From Alphaproteobacteria bacterium (GTDB taxonomy: Bacteria; Pseudomonadota; Alphaproteobacteria; Micavibrionales; Micavibrionaceae): a stretch of DNA of 64,000 nucleotides. The notes beneath the pieces were generated by a model. The model was given only the letters and a program-made list of their open reading frames with translations, was not told where the DNA came from and made no database searches. Position numbers and translations under genes: made by a program. Positions 9,741 to 18,201 of this stretch are shown piece by piece; positions within the stretch are counted from its first letter, which is position 1, and every line of letters begins with the position of its first letter. The stretch lies in NCBI GenBank assembly GCA_021775965.1, contig JAJFGV010000071.1:1-64000 (forward strand), written 5' to 3'.

Positions 9741-10466
9741 TTATTTTTTCTTTGAGCCGCTCCAGAACTGCAAACTGCCCAGCAAAAACGCCAGCGCGGC
9801 GCACATCCGCAGGCAATCACCGAACACGGCATGACCCGGCAAAAACCCGGCTTTCATCAAAATCCCAGCCACAAACAACCCTACAAAAACACAGCCGTAA
9901 AAGAACGCCGAATGTTTTTTGGCTTTGTGCCAAACCCCGATAATCTTCTCGCGCAGGAAAAAGGCTGAGCCCAGCCCATAGATAACCGCCAGCAACAACA
10001 TCCAGCGCATCGCCGCGATAAAACCAATCAATCTAATATCCGCCCCGTCCGGCACACCCAGCAACGAGAGCGCAATCAAATCCCGCACACTTTGCACCGC
10101 CCAGCCGTCATGCGCACCATCAACAAGAGACAGCCCCCAATTCAGCTCCTCCCCGGCCATAAACAAGGCCAGCAGCGACACAATCGCCAAAGGCCGCCAG
10201 CGCTTCCAGTTCTCAAGGTTAAGACTATAAATTTCCTTTAGGCCGTAGCCAAATGCCACGAGGTAAAACAACACCGCCGCATTCGAAAACACGCCATATT
10301 GCGACAGGAATACCTCGCGCAGCGGCGTTGCATAGGCAAGAACCGCCGTTGCAAAAGCACCGCCGATCAATACCAGAAAGAGCTGACGTTCCGGGAGCGG
10401 CAGATCATTCTTCTTCTTTTTCGGTGCTTTTTTAGCTGATTTTGATTTTGCTTTTGTTGTGGCCAT
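9741..10466 (-). CDS. polytopic membrane protein, unknown
   Basis: 241 residues. The first 20 residues are almost all Lys, Ala and Ser, then about six to seven hydrophobic helices follow. The most conserved-looking element is GEELNWG in the loop after the third helix (about residue 105); similar EExxWG motifs occur in several uncharacterised bacterial membrane proteins. No enzymatic motif is visible and I give no function. It is monocistronic, convergent with the gene at 9302, with a shared terminator; the tRNA-Leu gene lies upstream on the same strand. Confidence 0.7.
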   Translation of the reverse strand: MATTKAKSKSAKKAPKKKKNDLPLPERQLFLVLIGGAFATAVLAYATPLREVFLSQYGVFSNAAVLFYLVAFGYGLKEIYSLNLENWKRWRPLAIVSLLALFMAGEELNWGLSLVDGAHDGWAVQSVRDLIALSLLGVPDGADIRLIGFIAAMRWMLLLAVIYGLGSAFFLREKIIGVWHKAKKHSAFFYGCVFVGLFVAGILMKAGFLPGHAVFGDCLRMCAALAFLLGSLQFWSGSKKK

Positions 10467-10589
10467 GATCCTGGCTAACCTGAGGGCTATCGTGATTGAA
10501 AAACCACTTTAATTGTATCAGCCAAATCATTGATTTTCTATTGAGATTAGATGGCATTTTATGGGTTTCGTCAGGAATAACGCTAAAAA

Positions 10590-10674
10590 TGGTGCCCCCA
10601 GCGAGACTCGAACTCGCACTCCCGAAGGAACCGGATTTTGAATCCGGCGCGTCTACCAATTCCACCACAGGGGC
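10590..10674 (-). tRNA. tRNA-Leu (anticodon CAA)
   Basis: On the minus strand this forms a class II tRNA of 85 nt: acceptor GCCCCTG with TGGGGGC, anticodon stem CCGGA/TCCGG around TTCAAAA (anticodon CAA), a variable arm with CCTTCGGG, T arm GCGAG TTCGAGT CTCGC, and an encoded CCA end. Leucine tRNAs have this long variable arm. Confidence 0.96.
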
Positions 10675-10759
10675 ACTGCTATAGATATGACTTTCAAGGA
10701 TTTATCCGATCCTGTACAAATAATCAACAATAGCCTTCAACCGGAAACAATAAACCCTT

Positions 10760-11383
10760 ATGACCATACGCTCCATATCCGATGTATTTACAGATTTTCA
10801 GGTGGGCCTCAGCGGCTCTGAGGTCACTGTCGCCGATATACTGGGCGCCCTGCATGAGCGCGGCTTCGGTTTCCTTCTCTTAATCTTCGCCGCCCCGATG
10901 GCTTTGCCAATTCCGGTGCCGCCGGGGATTAATATCCTGCTGGCCTCGCCGCTGATTATTTTGACCGCGCAACAGGCAATCGGCCGCCGCACCATCTGGA
11001 TGCCGGAGACAATCAAAAAGAAAAACCTCTCCCGCGAAAAATTCGACAGCACCTTGAACGCCGTCATTCCCTGGATGAAAAAGCTGGAGGTTATTTTCCG
11101 CCCGCGTTTTAGTTTCGCCACGCAAGGGATCTTTGCAAACATCATCGGCCTGATGGGATTAATTATGGCCCTGACGGTTTGCATCCCCCTGCCCCTGACA
11201 AACACTGTACCAAGCCTTGGCATTGCCCTCATGGCCGTTGGCGTGATTATGCGTGATGGGGTTGCCGTTCTCGGCGGCGCCATCATTGGAACCTTATGGG
11301 TCTGCATGTTAGCCTATGCCGTTATCTTTTTCGGTGCCGAGGGCATTGATATGGTCAAGGAAACCATTAAGTCATTTATGTAG
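10760..11383 (+). CDS. exoD: ExoD family membrane protein
   Basis: 207 residues. The motif FGFLLLIFAAPMALPIPVPPGINILLASPLIILTAQQ is typical of ExoD (exopolysaccharide synthesis, ExoD) proteins, followed by RRxxWMPE and three further hydrophobic segments. In rhizobia exoD mutants are affected in exopolysaccharide and alkaline tolerance, but the molecular role is unknown. The gene is six bases ahead of dsbB, suggesting one transcript. The start is the first ATG after the tRNA-Leu gene; no strong ribosome site precedes it. Confidence 0.85.
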   Translation: MTIRSISDVFTDFQVGLSGSEVTVADILGALHERGFGFLLLIFAAPMALPIPVPPGINILLASPLIILTAQQAIGRRTIWMPETIKKKNLSREKFDSTLNAVIPWMKKLEVIFRPRFSFATQGIFANIIGLMGLIMALTVCIPLPLTNTVPSLGIALMAVGVIMRDGVAVLGGAIIGTLWVCMLAYAVIFFGAEGIDMVKETIKSFM

Positions 11384-11389
11384 GTTGTT

Positions 11390-11929
11390 ATGATGATGCA
11401 AATACAAAAATTACTGTCCTACCCCTTTGTCGTACTGAGCGGCATCGCGGCGATATCCGCACTGTCCCTCGCCAGCGCCCTCACCGCCGAAGTCGTCCTT
11501 GGGCTAGAGCCCTGCATTCTTTGTATTTATCAGCGCATTCCGTTTGTGCTGGCGCTACTGGTTTCCCTTTTGGGAATTGGACTGTGCAAAATCAAAAAGG
11601 AAAAAAAATCCGGCATCGCCATCACCCTCATCGGACTATGCGGTGCCCTCTTCCTAATCAACAGCGCCATCGCCCTGTATCATTCCGGCGTCGAACTACA
11701 TTGGTGGAAGTCAGCCGTCGAAGGCTGCGCTGTTCCCAATTTCGGCGATGAACCACAAAGCATTCTGGAGAATATCCTCAGCGCCCCGACCGCGCGCTGC
11801 GACGAGATCCCCTGGGCCGACCCGATCTTTGGCCTGTCCATGGCGAACTATAATGTATTGCTGTGCTTTGGTCTTTTTGCCGTGTGCCTTGCGAGCGTCT
11901 TTTGTATTAAGCGGCGCCCATCATGTTGA
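11390..11929 (+). CDS. dsbB: DsbB-type disulfide bond formation protein
   Basis: 179 residues with four membrane helices. DsbB re-oxidises periplasmic DsbA and passes electrons to quinone. The first periplasmic loop carries the redox pair in EPCILCIYQR (about residues 42-45), and the second loop has a cysteine pair in EGCAVPN and TARCDEIPW, as in the family. The start is ambiguous among three consecutive ATG/M codons. It is cotranscribed with exoD by spacing. Its 3' end overlaps a small ORF on the opposite strand. Confidence 0.9.
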   Translation: MMMQIQKLLSYPFVVLSGIAAISALSLASALTAEVVLGLEPCILCIYQRIPFVLALLVSLLGIGLCKIKKEKKSGIAITLIGLCGALFLINSAIALYHSGVELHWWKSAVEGCAVPNFGDEPQSILENILSAPTARCDEIPWADPIFGLSMANYNVLLCFGLFAVCLASVFCIKRRPSC

Positions 11930-12032
11930 GAACTGCCATAAAGGTCAGAACCAGTGCGGAGTGAAAAATAAAGAAGCCCACTGACTGTTTCAGTGTGCGT
12001 TTTTTGGCAAAATCAAATAAATCGTCAAACAT
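11907..12032 (-). CDS. 41-residue single-helix membrane protein (small ORF)
   Basis: A short ORF starting with ATG at 12032 and ending TAA at 11907. The N-terminus is acidic-aromatic then basic (MFDDLFDFAKKRTLKQ), followed by one hydrophobic helix (VGFFIFHSALVLTFMAVL) and a NMMGAA tail. An AGGGA sequence lies eight bases before the ATG. The last 23 bases overlap the dsbB 3' end in the convergent direction. The regular membrane-protein layout argues for a real gene; function unknown. Confidence 0.5.
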   Translation of the reverse strand: MFDDLFDFAKKRTLKQSVGFFIFHSALVLTFMAVLNMMGAA

Positions 12033-12212
12033 ATTGCGCGTCCCTGCTGCTAAAGTTTTATCGAAAACTGTGTATAGAAAGCATTTGGAGTGCCAGAAGT
12101 CAAGGGTTTCCGCCGATTTTTAAAAATACGGGCAGCATATAATCAAAAATTTGATTGATTTACATATTTATGATAACCTGTATCATCGTATTCAAATAAG
12201 GGAGATTGTATT

Positions 12213-12674
12213 ATGGGTTTAATACCACACTGGTTGAGTAAAGATGAAATGGTGGTTGAAGTTCCGCGCGATCTGGACAGGCTATTTGTAGAAAATTTTA
12301 ACGTTGGCGATGCTATAAAACAAGCCGCCATAAGCGCAGCCGCCCTTTCTCAATATGGTCCTGAAGCAGAACAACAGGCTGTAGCCAACCTGAAAAAATT
12401 TGTGCATTCATTTTTATCGCATAATCCCGAAACTGCGGCGCAGGAAGCTCATCTTATAGAAGATGACGTTATTCTCCCGCTCATGACAAGAATTTCAAAC
12501 ACTATAAGATCAGATTACAAGGCCGATCCGCAAACAATTGAGCTCTTTATAAACGAGCTTGAAGAACAACTACGGACAGACTTACATGAAACGGCAAAAC
12601 GACACGACCCCGATGCCGTTCAAAAAATTGAAGCTATGCAGCACGCAGAATTTATATCGCAACGGCCTATTTAA
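12213..12674 (+). CDS. unknown helical cytoplasmic protein
   Basis: 153 residues; no family recognised. It has no signal peptide or membrane segment, is rich in Ala, Glu and Gln, and is predicted mostly alpha-helical, with an acidic middle (EAHLIEDDVILPL). GGGAG lies upstream of the ATG. A short dyad TGATA-N5-TATCA is found 28 bp before the start (12171-12185) and may be a regulatory site. The gene stands alone with A+T-rich flanks, and a double hairpin terminator follows. Confidence 0.65.
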   Translation: MGLIPHWLSKDEMVVEVPRDLDRLFVENFNVGDAIKQAAISAAALSQYGPEAEQQAVANLKKFVHSFLSHNPETAAQEAHLIEDDVILPLMTRISNTIRSDYKADPQTIELFINELEEQLRTDLHETAKRHDPDAVQKIEAMQHAEFISQRPI

Positions 12675-12690
12675 TATCCCAAACAAATGA

Positions 12691-12755
12691 AAAGCCGGAC
12701 CACTTTCGCAGCCCGGCTTTCCTTCCCAAAAAGGCCCTAAGGAGGGCTCTTTTTA
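12691..12755. terminator. tandem hairpin terminator between convergent genes
   Basis: Two hairpins in a row: AAAGCCGG (12691-12698) with CCGGCTTT (12713-12720), and GCCCT (12734-12738) with AGGGC (12743-12747) followed by TCTTTTT. The second has a U tract on the plus strand and A's on its other flank, so it can end both the plus-strand gene at 12213 and the minus-strand gene at 12761. Confidence 0.8.
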
Positions 12756-12760
12756 ATTAC

Positions 12761-13087
12761 TTACTTACCTAACGTAGTCAGGTACGCTACAACAACCATT
12801 CCGATCGTTACATCCACAGTATAAGAGAGATAAACCCCTACAACCGCAATGATCACTGACATCATGTCATTGGTTAGCTTCTTTCCTGACAGGATCATGC
12901 TGGACAAAATCAGTGTCCAACCGGCTCCAACAAGTGTGACGACAGATCCGTCGACAACACTTAGCAGGCCGTTAACATCGCCAAGAAAAGTTGTTAAGCC
13001 TATAAGCAGTATTGAATAAAATAAGAAAAATCCAAAAGCCTGCGTAATAGACCTTGTGTGTGCAAGATTTGTGATATGCGTAAACAT
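12761..13087 (-). CDS. small polytopic membrane protein, unknown
   Basis: 108 residues from the ATG at 13087, which has a perfect GGAGGA site five bases upstream; the longer frame to 13108 runs through that site. A short basic/histidine N-terminus precedes three or four hydrophobic helices (about residues 18-38, 45-68, 78-104) with a conserved-looking KKLTND turn. No family recognised. The ideal ribosome site suggests high translation. It lies between the double terminator and the HNH gene. Confidence 0.65.
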   Translation of the reverse strand: MFTHITNLAHTRSITQAFGFFLFYSILLIGLTTFLGDVNGLLSVVDGSVVTLVGAGWTLILSSMILSGKKLTNDMMSVIIAVVGVYLSYTVDVTIGMVVVAYLTTLGK

Positions 13088-13144
13088 ATTGTCCTCCTTT
13101 GGTTGCACGTTATATGCAATACGCGTCCTAATGGATGCCTATTG

Positions 13145-13714
13145 CTATGAGTCCACCAATTCGGTGTCCCAATACAAAAAATCCCCCCAGCTCTGATGTA
13201 GAAAATTAGGGGGGAATCTCCGTCCCTGATCCTGGAGTTCAAAAATCGTCGGCTGTCTTGGCTCCACGACAGGATACATTTCCACTTCATGTGGCATTCG
13301 GTTCCCTTTTGTCGTGTTACACTTCTGACAAGCCGCGACAATATTGTCCCAGGCTGTTCGTCCGCCACGTGATTTCGGAATCACATGGTCAAAAGTCAGT
13401 TCGTGGGTCTTAAACCCACTCGAGCAATACTGGCAGGACCAGTGATCACGCAGAAAAACATTAAATCTTGTAAAGGCCGGGCTTCGTGCCGTCGGCACAA
13501 ACTCTTTGAGTGCGAGTACGCTGGGCAACTTTAATTCCCAGCTTGGCGAGCGAATAACGCGCTCATACTCGGAAACAACCGTAACGCTGTCTCTGAATAT
13601 GGCTTTCACCGCATCCTGCCAGGTCCATGTTGATAGGGGGAAATAGCTGAGGGGCCTGAAATCGGCATTCAATATCAAAGCCGGACATTGCTGTAATGGC
13701 GTTGTCGTCTCCAT
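13145..13714 (-). CDS. HNH endonuclease family protein
   Basis: 189 residues from the ATG at 13714; the ORF extends further upstream, but that part coincides with hairpins and has no family resemblance. The N-terminal 90 residues (PALILNADFRPLSYFPLSTWTWQDA) are typical of a widespread bacterial HNH group. The nuclease core is CQYCSSGF...LTFDHVIPKSRGGRTAWDNIVAACQKCNTTKGN: two CxxC zinc knuckles around the DH-N-N catalytic residues. It cuts DNA by inference; the biological target of this group is not known. A long hairpin-rich leader precedes it. Confidence 0.88.
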   Translation of the reverse strand: METTTPLQQCPALILNADFRPLSYFPLSTWTWQDAVKAIFRDSVTVVSEYERVIRSPSWELKLPSVLALKEFVPTARSPAFTRFNVFLRDHWSCQYCSSGFKTHELTFDHVIPKSRGGRTAWDNIVAACQKCNTTKGNRMPHEVEMYPVVEPRQPTIFELQDQGRRFPPNFLHQSWGDFLYWDTELVDS

Positions 13715-13723
13715 AAAGGCCAC

Positions 13724-13815
13724 ACTCCTTTCCTTTTTGCCGTGTATTGCCACGGCGGAGGTCTCTCTATGGTGAACCCTGTTAGGGGCAAAAGACCTCA
13801 CGAGTCTTATAATTA
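13724..13815 (-). other. structured 5' leader of the HNH gene with competing hairpins
   Basis: Reading the RNA 5' to 3' on the minus strand: AAGAC (13804-13808) can pair with GTCTT (13792-13796), a hairpin followed by T's; then CCCT/AGGG (13784-13787 with 13777-13780); then GCCGTG/CACGGC (13751-13756 with 13739-13744) directly ahead of the ribosome site. GAGGTC (13794-13799) can alternatively pair with GACCTC (13758-13763), which would destroy the first hairpin. Two mutually exclusive folds of this sort are what an attenuator needs; whether it acts as one is inference. Confidence 0.4.
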
Positions 13816-13816
13816 T

Positions 13817-13825
13817 ATTATACCA
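13817..13825 (-). promoter_or_regulatory. extended -10 promoter for the HNH gene
   Basis: On the minus strand the sequence TGG-TATAAT is an extended -10 element about 95 bases before the HNH start. No good -35 hexamer is present, which fits the extended -10 class. Upstream of it, 13826-14059 up to the esterase stop codon holds no ORF I trust and no other clear element. Confidence 0.4.
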
Positions 13826-14059
13826 CGACAATGGCGGATTCCGTGGGTTTGCGGCCTATTTTCCATGCTGCAGAGGCGTTTTTATTGCGCTGCGGCATTT
13901 ATTGCGTGTGGAAAAAACTGTGGAGTTTCTGTGCGTTAAATGAGGTCTTTTAAGAAATCACTCTAATGTTGCACTGCCATATAAACACGTGTGTTTTTTG
14001 GTGAATTAACTTGACAGGCTCTCGTTTGAAAGCCGTTTTTGGGTAATTTTCTTGCGCGG

Positions 14060-14707
14060 CTAAAAGAGGGACTTCAGAAATTCCGAACCGCTTTTGATAC
14101 CCTCTTCATCTATCCCATGCGGCAAATCCGGCACAGTATGCCCAGACACTGTAAAACCGGCCTTTTCGAGAGATTCCTGCGCAAATGCCCGCGCCTGCAC
14201 CGGCACGATGTCATCGGCCTCGCCATGGATCAGGTGAACCGGCATTTTCTGCAAAAAACCCGTATTCAGATCCTCTTCCCAGACCAGCGCACCGGAATAC
14301 CCTAAAATCCCGGCAATTGTATCCGGATAACGTGGACCGCTATACAAACTCATCATTGTGCCCTGTGAAAACCCCAGCAATGCCAGCTTATCGCCAGTTA
14401 ATCCATATTTCTCAAGCTGCTCATCAATAAACGCCTCCAGGATCGGCGCAGCTTCCTGCACGCCTTTTAAAATCGGCTCAGGTGAGCGATCCTGCAGAGA
14501 AAACCACTGATACCCCATCGGGGCCATATCGCAAGGGAATGGTGCATCAGGCGACACAAACACCGCTTCGGGCAGCTCTTGCGCAAATAACGGCGCCAGC
14601 CCCATCAAATCACGCCCGTCCGCGCCAAGCCCGTGCAGCAAGATCACCAGCTGCTTCGGCTCTACATTTTCAGGCGGTTTATGTTCGTATGTGTTGAGAG
14701 ATTGCAT
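14060..14707 (-). CDS. alpha/beta hydrolase, phospholipase/carboxylesterase family
   Basis: 215 residues, the usual length for bacterial carboxylesterases of the YpfH/EstB type. The oxyanion region LLHGLGADGRDL, the nucleophile elbow GFSQGTMM (Ser at about 119), the acidic residue in HGEADDIVPV and the histidine in PHGIDEEG make the Ser-Asp-His triad. There is no signal peptide, so it acts in the cytosol on short-chain esters; the natural substrate is unknown. It is divergent from the LpxR-like gene. Confidence 0.9.
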   Translation of the reverse strand: MQSLNTYEHKPPENVEPKQLVILLHGLGADGRDLMGLAPLFAQELPEAVFVSPDAPFPCDMAPMGYQWFSLQDRSPEPILKGVQEAAPILEAFIDEQLEKYGLTGDKLALLGFSQGTMMSLYSGPRYPDTIAGILGYSGALVWEEDLNTGFLQKMPVHLIHGEADDIVPVQARAFAQESLEKAGFTVSGHTVPDLPHGIDEEGIKSGSEFLKSLF

Positions 14708-14787
14708 CAGACAATTTTAAACCACTGGCCGTGCCAAGTCACCCGGATTTTTATTCACGGGCCGTCATATTTATGCTTATTAGGGCT

Positions 14788-15822
14788 ATGGCCAAAAAAA
14801 TCCTTTTTATTGCTCTTGCCCTCGCCGCACTCACCGGCACACAAAGCCACGCCCAAACGCTGCAAGACACCACCGCCGCCCGTGTTAAACAGGCCGAGGA
14901 TAAAAACTACATCAGCCTCGCGATTGAAAATGACTCCCTCGGCGGCGGCACCGATCGTTTTTACACCAGCGGCGTGCGCTTTAGCTGGTTCAACGTCAAC
15001 ACGCCCGTCCCCGAAGGCATCGACACACTTGCCGATATGGTGCCGACTTTCGACCTTAATGAGACCACCAGCACATTTTTCTCCCTCGGCCACAACATCT
15101 ATACACCCGAAGATATAAAAATCGCCGGACCGCAACCTGATGACCGTCCCTGGGCCGCATGGCTATACGGATCGCTCGGCATAGCGACCTTCACCGACAA
15201 TCATATTGATGAGCTTGAACTAACCCTCGGTGTCGTCGGTCCCGAAGCACTCGGCGAACAGACTCAGAAATTCATTCACACCCATATATCCAATTCCGCC
15301 ACCCCGCGCGGCTGGGACAACCAGCTTGATTTTGAACCAGGCGCTATCCTGTCATGGCAACGAAGATGGCCCGTGGCCTTTAACTACAAAATGGGCGATT
15401 ACTTTTTACGCGCCGAGCCCAATATCAATATCTCGCTCGGCAATGTCTACACCTATGCAGGCACCGGCATGACATTCGTCTTTGGACCTTATCAGGGATA
15501 CTTTCAGGACACGCCGCCGCGCGTCCGCCCCTCCATGCCCGGCACCGGATTTTTTGAAACCCCGGATCAGGACTGGAGCTGGCATGCCTTCGCCGGTTTT
15601 GACCTGCGCGCCGTCGGCCGCAATATTTTCCTCGATGGCAACACCTTCACCGACAGCCCCGATGTCGACAAAAAACCGCTGGTTGGTGATGTCAGTGCCG
15701 GGGTGGCCTTTACCTATGATGATTACCGTTTGTCCTATTCGATCAATGGCCGCTCACAGGAATTCGACGGTCAGGGCGCGGAGAGCGTCTTTGGCGCATT
15801 AACCCTCACCACCCGTTTTTAG
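14788..15822 (+). CDS. LpxR-like outer-membrane lipid A deacylase (DUF2219)
   Basis: 344 residues from the ATG at 14788, which has AGGG upstream and opens a clean signal peptide (MAKKILFIALALAALTGTQSHA). The mature part resembles LpxR/DUF2219 beta-barrels: an early IENDSLGGGTDRFYTSGVRFSW segment carrying the Asn-Asp residues of the active site, TPRGWDNQLDFEPGAILSW, and a C-terminal aromatic-ended strand (ALTLTTRF). LpxR removes the 3'-acyloxyacyl group of lipid A. The activity here is inferred from the family. The gene is alone, divergent from an esterase. Confidence 0.85.
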   Translation: MAKKILFIALALAALTGTQSHAQTLQDTTAARVKQAEDKNYISLAIENDSLGGGTDRFYTSGVRFSWFNVNTPVPEGIDTLADMVPTFDLNETTSTFFSLGHNIYTPEDIKIAGPQPDDRPWAAWLYGSLGIATFTDNHIDELELTLGVVGPEALGEQTQKFIHTHISNSATPRGWDNQLDFEPGAILSWQRRWPVAFNYKMGDYFLRAEPNINISLGNVYTYAGTGMTFVFGPYQGYFQDTPPRVRPSMPGTGFFETPDQDWSWHAFAGFDLRAVGRNIFLDGNTFTDSPDVDKKPLVGDVSAGVAFTYDDYRLSYSINGRSQEFDGQGAESVFGALTLTTRF

Positions 15823-15875
15823 GCTTTGCCTCTCAAATTCTTTGGGCTATGATGTCTCCGAAAGAGACATTGTAC

Positions 15876-16193
15876 ATGAAATACGACCTGTTACACATTC
15901 AAGGAAAACCCTATGTACTCGTGCCGCTGCATGATTACCGCAGCCTCACCAATGCGCAGGATGATGACAATCTGCCCGAAGACATTCTCGATCGTCTAAC
16001 AGCGCAAGAAGAAAGCCCGGTAAAAATTCTACGCAAACATCGCGGTATGACACAAGCCGAGCTGGCCCGCGAAGCCGGCATCTCGCGCCCGTACTTAACC
16101 GAAATTGAAACAGGCAAAAAAGACGGATCAATCCGCGCGATGAAATCCGTCGCGCAGGTTTTGGGGGTTAATGTCGGGGTTTTGGCGGCTTAG
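15876..16193 (+). CDS. XRE-family antitoxin-like transcriptional regulator
   Basis: 105 residues counted from the ATG at 15876; an upstream ATG pair at 15849 is possible but does not fit family starts. The N-terminal part (LLHIQGKPYVLVPLHDYRSL) resembles the antitoxin domain of type II systems, and residues 55-105 form a helix-turn-helix (RKHRGMTQAELAREAGISRPYLTEIETGKKDGSIRAMKSVAQVLG). No toxin gene adjoins it: the neighbours are an LpxR-like gene and a convergent gene of unknown function. It could be an orphan antitoxin or a stand-alone regulator. Confidence 0.8.
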   Translation: MKYDLLHIQGKPYVLVPLHDYRSLTNAQDDDNLPEDILDRLTAQEESPVKILRKHRGMTQAELAREAGISRPYLTEIETGKKDGSIRAMKSVAQVLGVNVGVLAA

Positions 16194-16195
16194 AA

Positions 16196-16543
16196 TTATC
16201 TACTAAGATTGCGTAACTCGTGAGCGAATTCTGCTTGTTCACAGCCGTCTGCCTTGCGGACCAAGCCCAAGATCTCGCCTTCACGGAGCTTTGAAACAGG
16301 CATATTCAACATCTCGGTTGCTATAACGCCAATGAACTCCGGATCTGGTTTCAGAAGCTTTCTTTTTGTATGCGCCTTAAGCGCTTTCTTCATTTTCTTT
16401 TGTTCTACTTGCCCAACCCAGAACTGGTGCGTTTTACCAACAATTCTCATGCCTTGGTCATTCATTTTTTCCAGGACAATTGTCCCATCTGCTTCCATGT
16501 TAAAAACGGCACCGATGCCACTAACTACTTTCGATTCACTCAT
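16196..16543 (-). CDS. unknown small basic protein
   Basis: 115 residues from the ATG at 16543, which has GGGAG seven bases upstream; an ATG eight codons earlier lacks such a site. The sequence alternates hydrophobic and charged residues and contains a lysine-rich middle (VEQKKMKKALKAHTKRKLLKPD). There is no signal peptide. It converges on the XRE regulator with two bases between the stops. I do not recognise it; a toxin partner for the regulator is possible only as speculation, because the orientation is wrong for an operon. Confidence 0.55.
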   Translation of the reverse strand: MSESKVVSGIGAVFNMEADGTIVLEKMNDQGMRIVGKTHQFWVGQVEQKKMKKALKAHTKRKLLKPDPEFIGVIATEMLNMPVSKLREGEILGLVRKADGCEQAEFAHELRNLSR

Positions 16544-16631
16544 CAAAAAACTCCCTGCTAAAAACATTAACCATGGCGCTTTCTATCTTTATAAACCCTA
16601 CATGTCAAATTATTTCGTAAACCCCTGAAAT

Positions 16632-16702
16632 TGTCATCCCACGGCTTGACCGGGGGATCCCCCGCTCTTGTGCCCCAGAGGGTATTCGCAAAGGATGACA
16701 AC
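16632..16702. repeat. palindromic intergenic element, GTCATCC...GGATGAC type
   Basis: Bounded by TTGTCATCCCACGG at the left and GGATGACAA at the right, so the ends are inverted over nine bases. Within lies CGGGGGATCCCCCG, a perfect 14-bp palindrome (about 16651-16664). It lies between the start of the gene at 16543 and the stop of the HerA-like gene and could act as the terminator of the latter. The end sequences match those of the element at 502. Confidence 0.6.
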
Positions 16703-16713
16703 ACTACGAAAAA

Positions 16714-18189
16714 TTACCGCTTCAACCCGCCCATCATCCCGCGCATGATCTCGCGCGCGATCGTACGGCCAACCGAAGAACTCACCGAACGCACCAGCGA
16801 TTTAATTGCTGCTTCGCCCACACCCTGCCGCCGTGAACCACTTTTCTTTTTGGTTTTTCCAGCGGCTTTCTCTGCCTGCTCGGATGCTTTCTCGGCGCGT
16901 TTTTGCAAAATCTCATACGCAGATTCACGATCCTGCGTTTCATCATATTTCTTACCCATGGAACTGGCCTGCATCGCCATACGTTTGGCCTCTGCTGTCG
17001 CTGGCCCCAGCCGTGACGACGGCGGCCGGATCAACGTGCGCTGAACAATCGACGGCTGGCCTTTTCCTTCCAGAGTCGACACCAGCGCTTCCCCAACACC
17101 AAGCTCCTTAATCACCACATCGACTTTAAACTCTGGATTGGCTCTATAAGTCTGCGCCGCCAACTTGATCGCCTTTTGCTGCTTCGGCGTAAAGGCGCGC
17201 AAAGCATGCTGCAACCGATTGCCCAATTGCCCCAGAACCGTATCGGGAATATCCGCCGGGTTTTGCGTCACAAAAAAAACACCAACACCTTTGGAGCGGA
17301 TCAGGCGCACCACCTGCTCAACCTTTTCCAGCAACGCCTTTGGCGCGTCGTTAAACAACAAATGCGCCTCATCAAAAAAGAACACCAGCTTCGGCTTATC
17401 GGAATCGCCTGCCTCGGGCAATTCCTCAAACAACTCCGCCAGCAACCACAATAAAAACGTTCCATACAAACGCGGCGACTGCATCAACTTATCCGCCGCC
17501 AGAATATTAACATTCCCGCGCCCGTCCATATCGGTCTTCAGGAAATCCGCAAGTTCCAACGCCGGTTCACCAAAAAACTTTTCACCGCCCTGATCTTCGA
17601 GCCGAAGCAAATTCCGCTGGATCGCGCCGAGAGATTGTGGCGCGACATTGCCGTACTCTTTTGAAATCTCCTTGCGCTGCTCATGCATGGTATTAATAAG
17701 CGCTCGCAAATCTTTCAGATCGAGCAACAACAAGCCCTGCTCATCCGCCATACGGAAGGCGATATTCAAAACCCCTTCCTGCGTATCATTCAGCTCCAAA
17801 ATCCGCGCCAGCAAAAGCGGTCCCATTTCCGATACCGTTGTGCGGATCGGGTGGCCCTGCTCACCGTACAAATCCCAGAACACCGTGCTAAAAGCCTGTG
17901 CCTTATACTCATCCGTGAAATCAATATCCGCCGCGCGTTTGACCAAAAAATCTTGCATTTCCGATCCCATACACATACCCGAGAGATCACCTTTTACATC
18001 GGCGAGAAAAACCGGCACACCAGCATTTGAAAACCCTTCCGCCAGATTTTGCAGCGTCACAGTTTTACCCGTCCCCGTCGCTCCGGCCACAAGACCGTGC
18101 CGATTGCCCCATTTCAGCGGCAAATATTGCGCCACTTCATCTTTTCCAACGCTCTTACCGATATAAACGGCGTCATCTTTTAAATTCAT
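16714..18189 (-). CDS. HerA-like ATPase, DUF853 family (YjgR type)
   Basis: 491 residues. The Walker A motif is [11 protein letters not shown] (about residues 36-46) and Walker B is [31 protein letters not shown] is the sensor region of HerA/FtsK-like motors. The last 120 residues are Lys/Ala/Glu-rich with a coiled-coil stretch, ending in a glycine-rich [18 protein letters not shown]853 ATPases are widespread and unassigned, although the fold suggests DNA or protein translocation. The gene is separated by 12 bp from the nitrilase gene upstream; spacing suggests an operon grxC-nit-DUF853. Confidence 0.9.
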   Translation of the reverse strand: MNLKDDAVYIGKSVGKDEVAQYLPLKWGNRHGLVAGATGTGKTVTLQNLAEGFSNAGVPVFLADVKGDLSGMCMGSEMQDFLVKRAADIDFTDEYKAQAFSTVFWDLYGEQGHPIRTTVSEMGPLLLARILELNDTQEGVLNIAFRMADEQGLLLLDLKDLRALINTMHEQRKEISKEYGNVAPQSLGAIQRNLLRLEDQGGEKFFGEPALELADFLKTDMDGRGNVNILAADKLMQSPRLYGTFLLWLLAELFEELPEAGDSDKPKLVFFFDEAHLLFNDAPKALLEKVEQVVRLIRSKGVGVFFVTQNPADIPDTVLGQLGNRLQHALRAFTPKQQKAIKLAAQTYRANPEFKVDVVIKELGVGEALVSTLEGKGQPSIVQRTLIRPPSSRLGPATAEAKRMAMQASSMGKKYDETQDRESAYEILQKRAEKASEQAEKAAGKTKKKSGSRRQGVGEAAIKSLVRSVSSSVGRTIAREIMRGMMGGLKR

Positions 18190-18201
18190 GTTTTTCTCCG
18201 C

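Noticed and set aside
10432-10684. ORFs on both strands across 10432-10684
   Set aside because: They are translations of the tRNA-Leu gene and its flanks; peptides such as MVELVDAPDSKSGSF are the usual product of a translated tRNA.
13715-13831. N-terminal extension of the HNH protein
   Set aside because: It translates the hairpin leader; the family starts near METTTPLQQCPALILNADF.
15849-16543. Toxin-antitoxin pair (XRE protein and the unknown basic protein)
   Set aside because: The genes are convergent with separate starts, not an operon, and the second protein has no toxin family match.
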